Made by a program: the position numbers and the translations under genes
Shown here: one piece after another, positions 31,938-32,204 of the stretch
Layout of the letters: every line of letters starts with the position of its first letter
How positions within the stretch are numbered: the first letter of the stretch is position 1
Source of the DNA: Halobacteriovorax sp.
Lineage (GTDB): Bacteria; Bdellovibrionota; Bacteriovoracia; Bacteriovoracales; Bacteriovoracaceae
Reading direction: 5' to 3'
Assembly: GCA_002716825.1 (NCBI GenBank)
Contig: PBCC01000032.1
Location: forward strand, 1 to 32,204
Length of the DNA: 32,204 nucleotides
Notes under the pieces: model-generated
Databases searched by the model: none
Told to the model about the DNA's origin: nothing
What the model saw: the letters and a program-made list of their open reading frames with translations, nothing else

Positions 31938-32204
31938 ATGAGAGCACAAATTCTAAAAATTATTTATCTACTGGTTCTTGGCCTGGCAATGTCGGTGGTC
32001 AATGCGAATAGTGATAGCGACCTCATTAAGAGGTTTGATCAAAATCAGTACTCCCCAATCAAATATGGTTTAAAAGAAGTTGTTTTTACTGCGAGAGTAG
32101 AAGGACTAAAAGAAAGTATTAAAGAGCGTTACGCCCTAACAAAACTTAACGATCCTCACTTTGTTGTTTATTGGATGTCACCGGGACGAGTTGAGATTGA
32201 AGTC
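31938..32204 (+). CDS. Secreted protein, 3' truncated by window edge
   Basis: 89 visible codons, open to the last base. The first 23 residues are a signal peptide: MRAQILKIIYLLVLGLAMSV with likely cleavage after VNA. The mature start is NSDSDLIKRFDQN followed by KYGLKEVVFTARVEGL. A TTG at 31929 closer to GGAGG (31920-31924) is an alternative start that adds three residues. It lies 45 bases after the RqcH-like gene and may be co-transcribed. The family cannot be identified from this part. Confidence 0.7.
   Translation, partial: MRAQILKIIYLLVLGLAMSVVNANSDSDLIKRFDQNQYSPIKYGLKEVVFTARVEGLKESIKERYALTKLNDPHFVVYWMSPGRVEIEV

Noticed and set aside
1-32204. CRISPR array, tRNA, rRNA, insertion sequence or prophage
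   Set aside because: No regular short repeats, clover-leaf patterns, transposase motifs or phage genes were seen on either strand.

Overview
The window is compact, moderately AT-rich bacterial chromosome with no integrase, transposase, CRISPR array, tRNA or rRNA that I can see. Paired flagellins, a FliD-FliS-FliT-like block, a flagellar glycosylation cluster, RNase J, a LpxH-like phosphoesterase and heptose-adenylyltransferase RfaE2 point to a motile Gram-negative bacterium. The overall flavour resembles predatory Bdellovibrionota, class Bacteriovoracia. That placement is inference from gene content, not a database match.

Layout. 1-432 is the tail of ftsZ, ending in paired hairpins. 482-3314 (minus) is uridine kinase, RNase J and a small membrane zinc-ribbon protein, divergent from an oligopeptide-type binding protein. 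3384-6513 (plus) continues with the methyltransferases PrmA and RsmE. 6580-7706 holds an RDD membrane protein coupled to RfaE2. 7931-9803 holds two 277-residue flagellins, each with its own leader and terminator. 9944-10684 is a metallophosphoesterase.

10677-22436 is a long minus-strand run. Read in transcription order it is fliD, fliS, a FliT-like helical protein, a protein resembling the N-terminal part of motility-associated Maf glycosyltransferases, a family-9 glycosyltransferase, a 47-residue small ORF, a second family-9 glycosyltransferase broken by one in-frame amber codon, a 216-residue unknown, a soluble histidine kinase, a CheY-like regulator, NAD kinase and RecN. The upper part probably caps, exports and glycosylates the flagellins encoded just beyond it.

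22684-24486 (plus) is two overlapping polytopic membrane ORFs and a probable 74-residue protein that can only start at CTG. 24487-24912 is the one long gap without a gene; it carries two perfect DnaA boxes in a near-identical 21-bp direct repeat. 24913-28319 (plus) is a tightly coupled set: inositol-monophosphatase-like protein, RlmE, a transpeptidase-only penicillin-binding protein and signal peptidase I.

28316-31892 is a head-to-head pair, mutS2 (minus) and an NFACT/RqcH-like gene (plus), whose ATG codons share the single tetranucleotide CATG. Both families act on stalled ribosomes in Firmicutes, so this looks like a compact ribosome-rescue locus. A secreted-protein gene runs off the right edge. 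The most unusual points are this pair, the amber-split glycosyltransferase, the GGA-rich flagellin leader, the DnaA-box repeat and the CTG-start gene.
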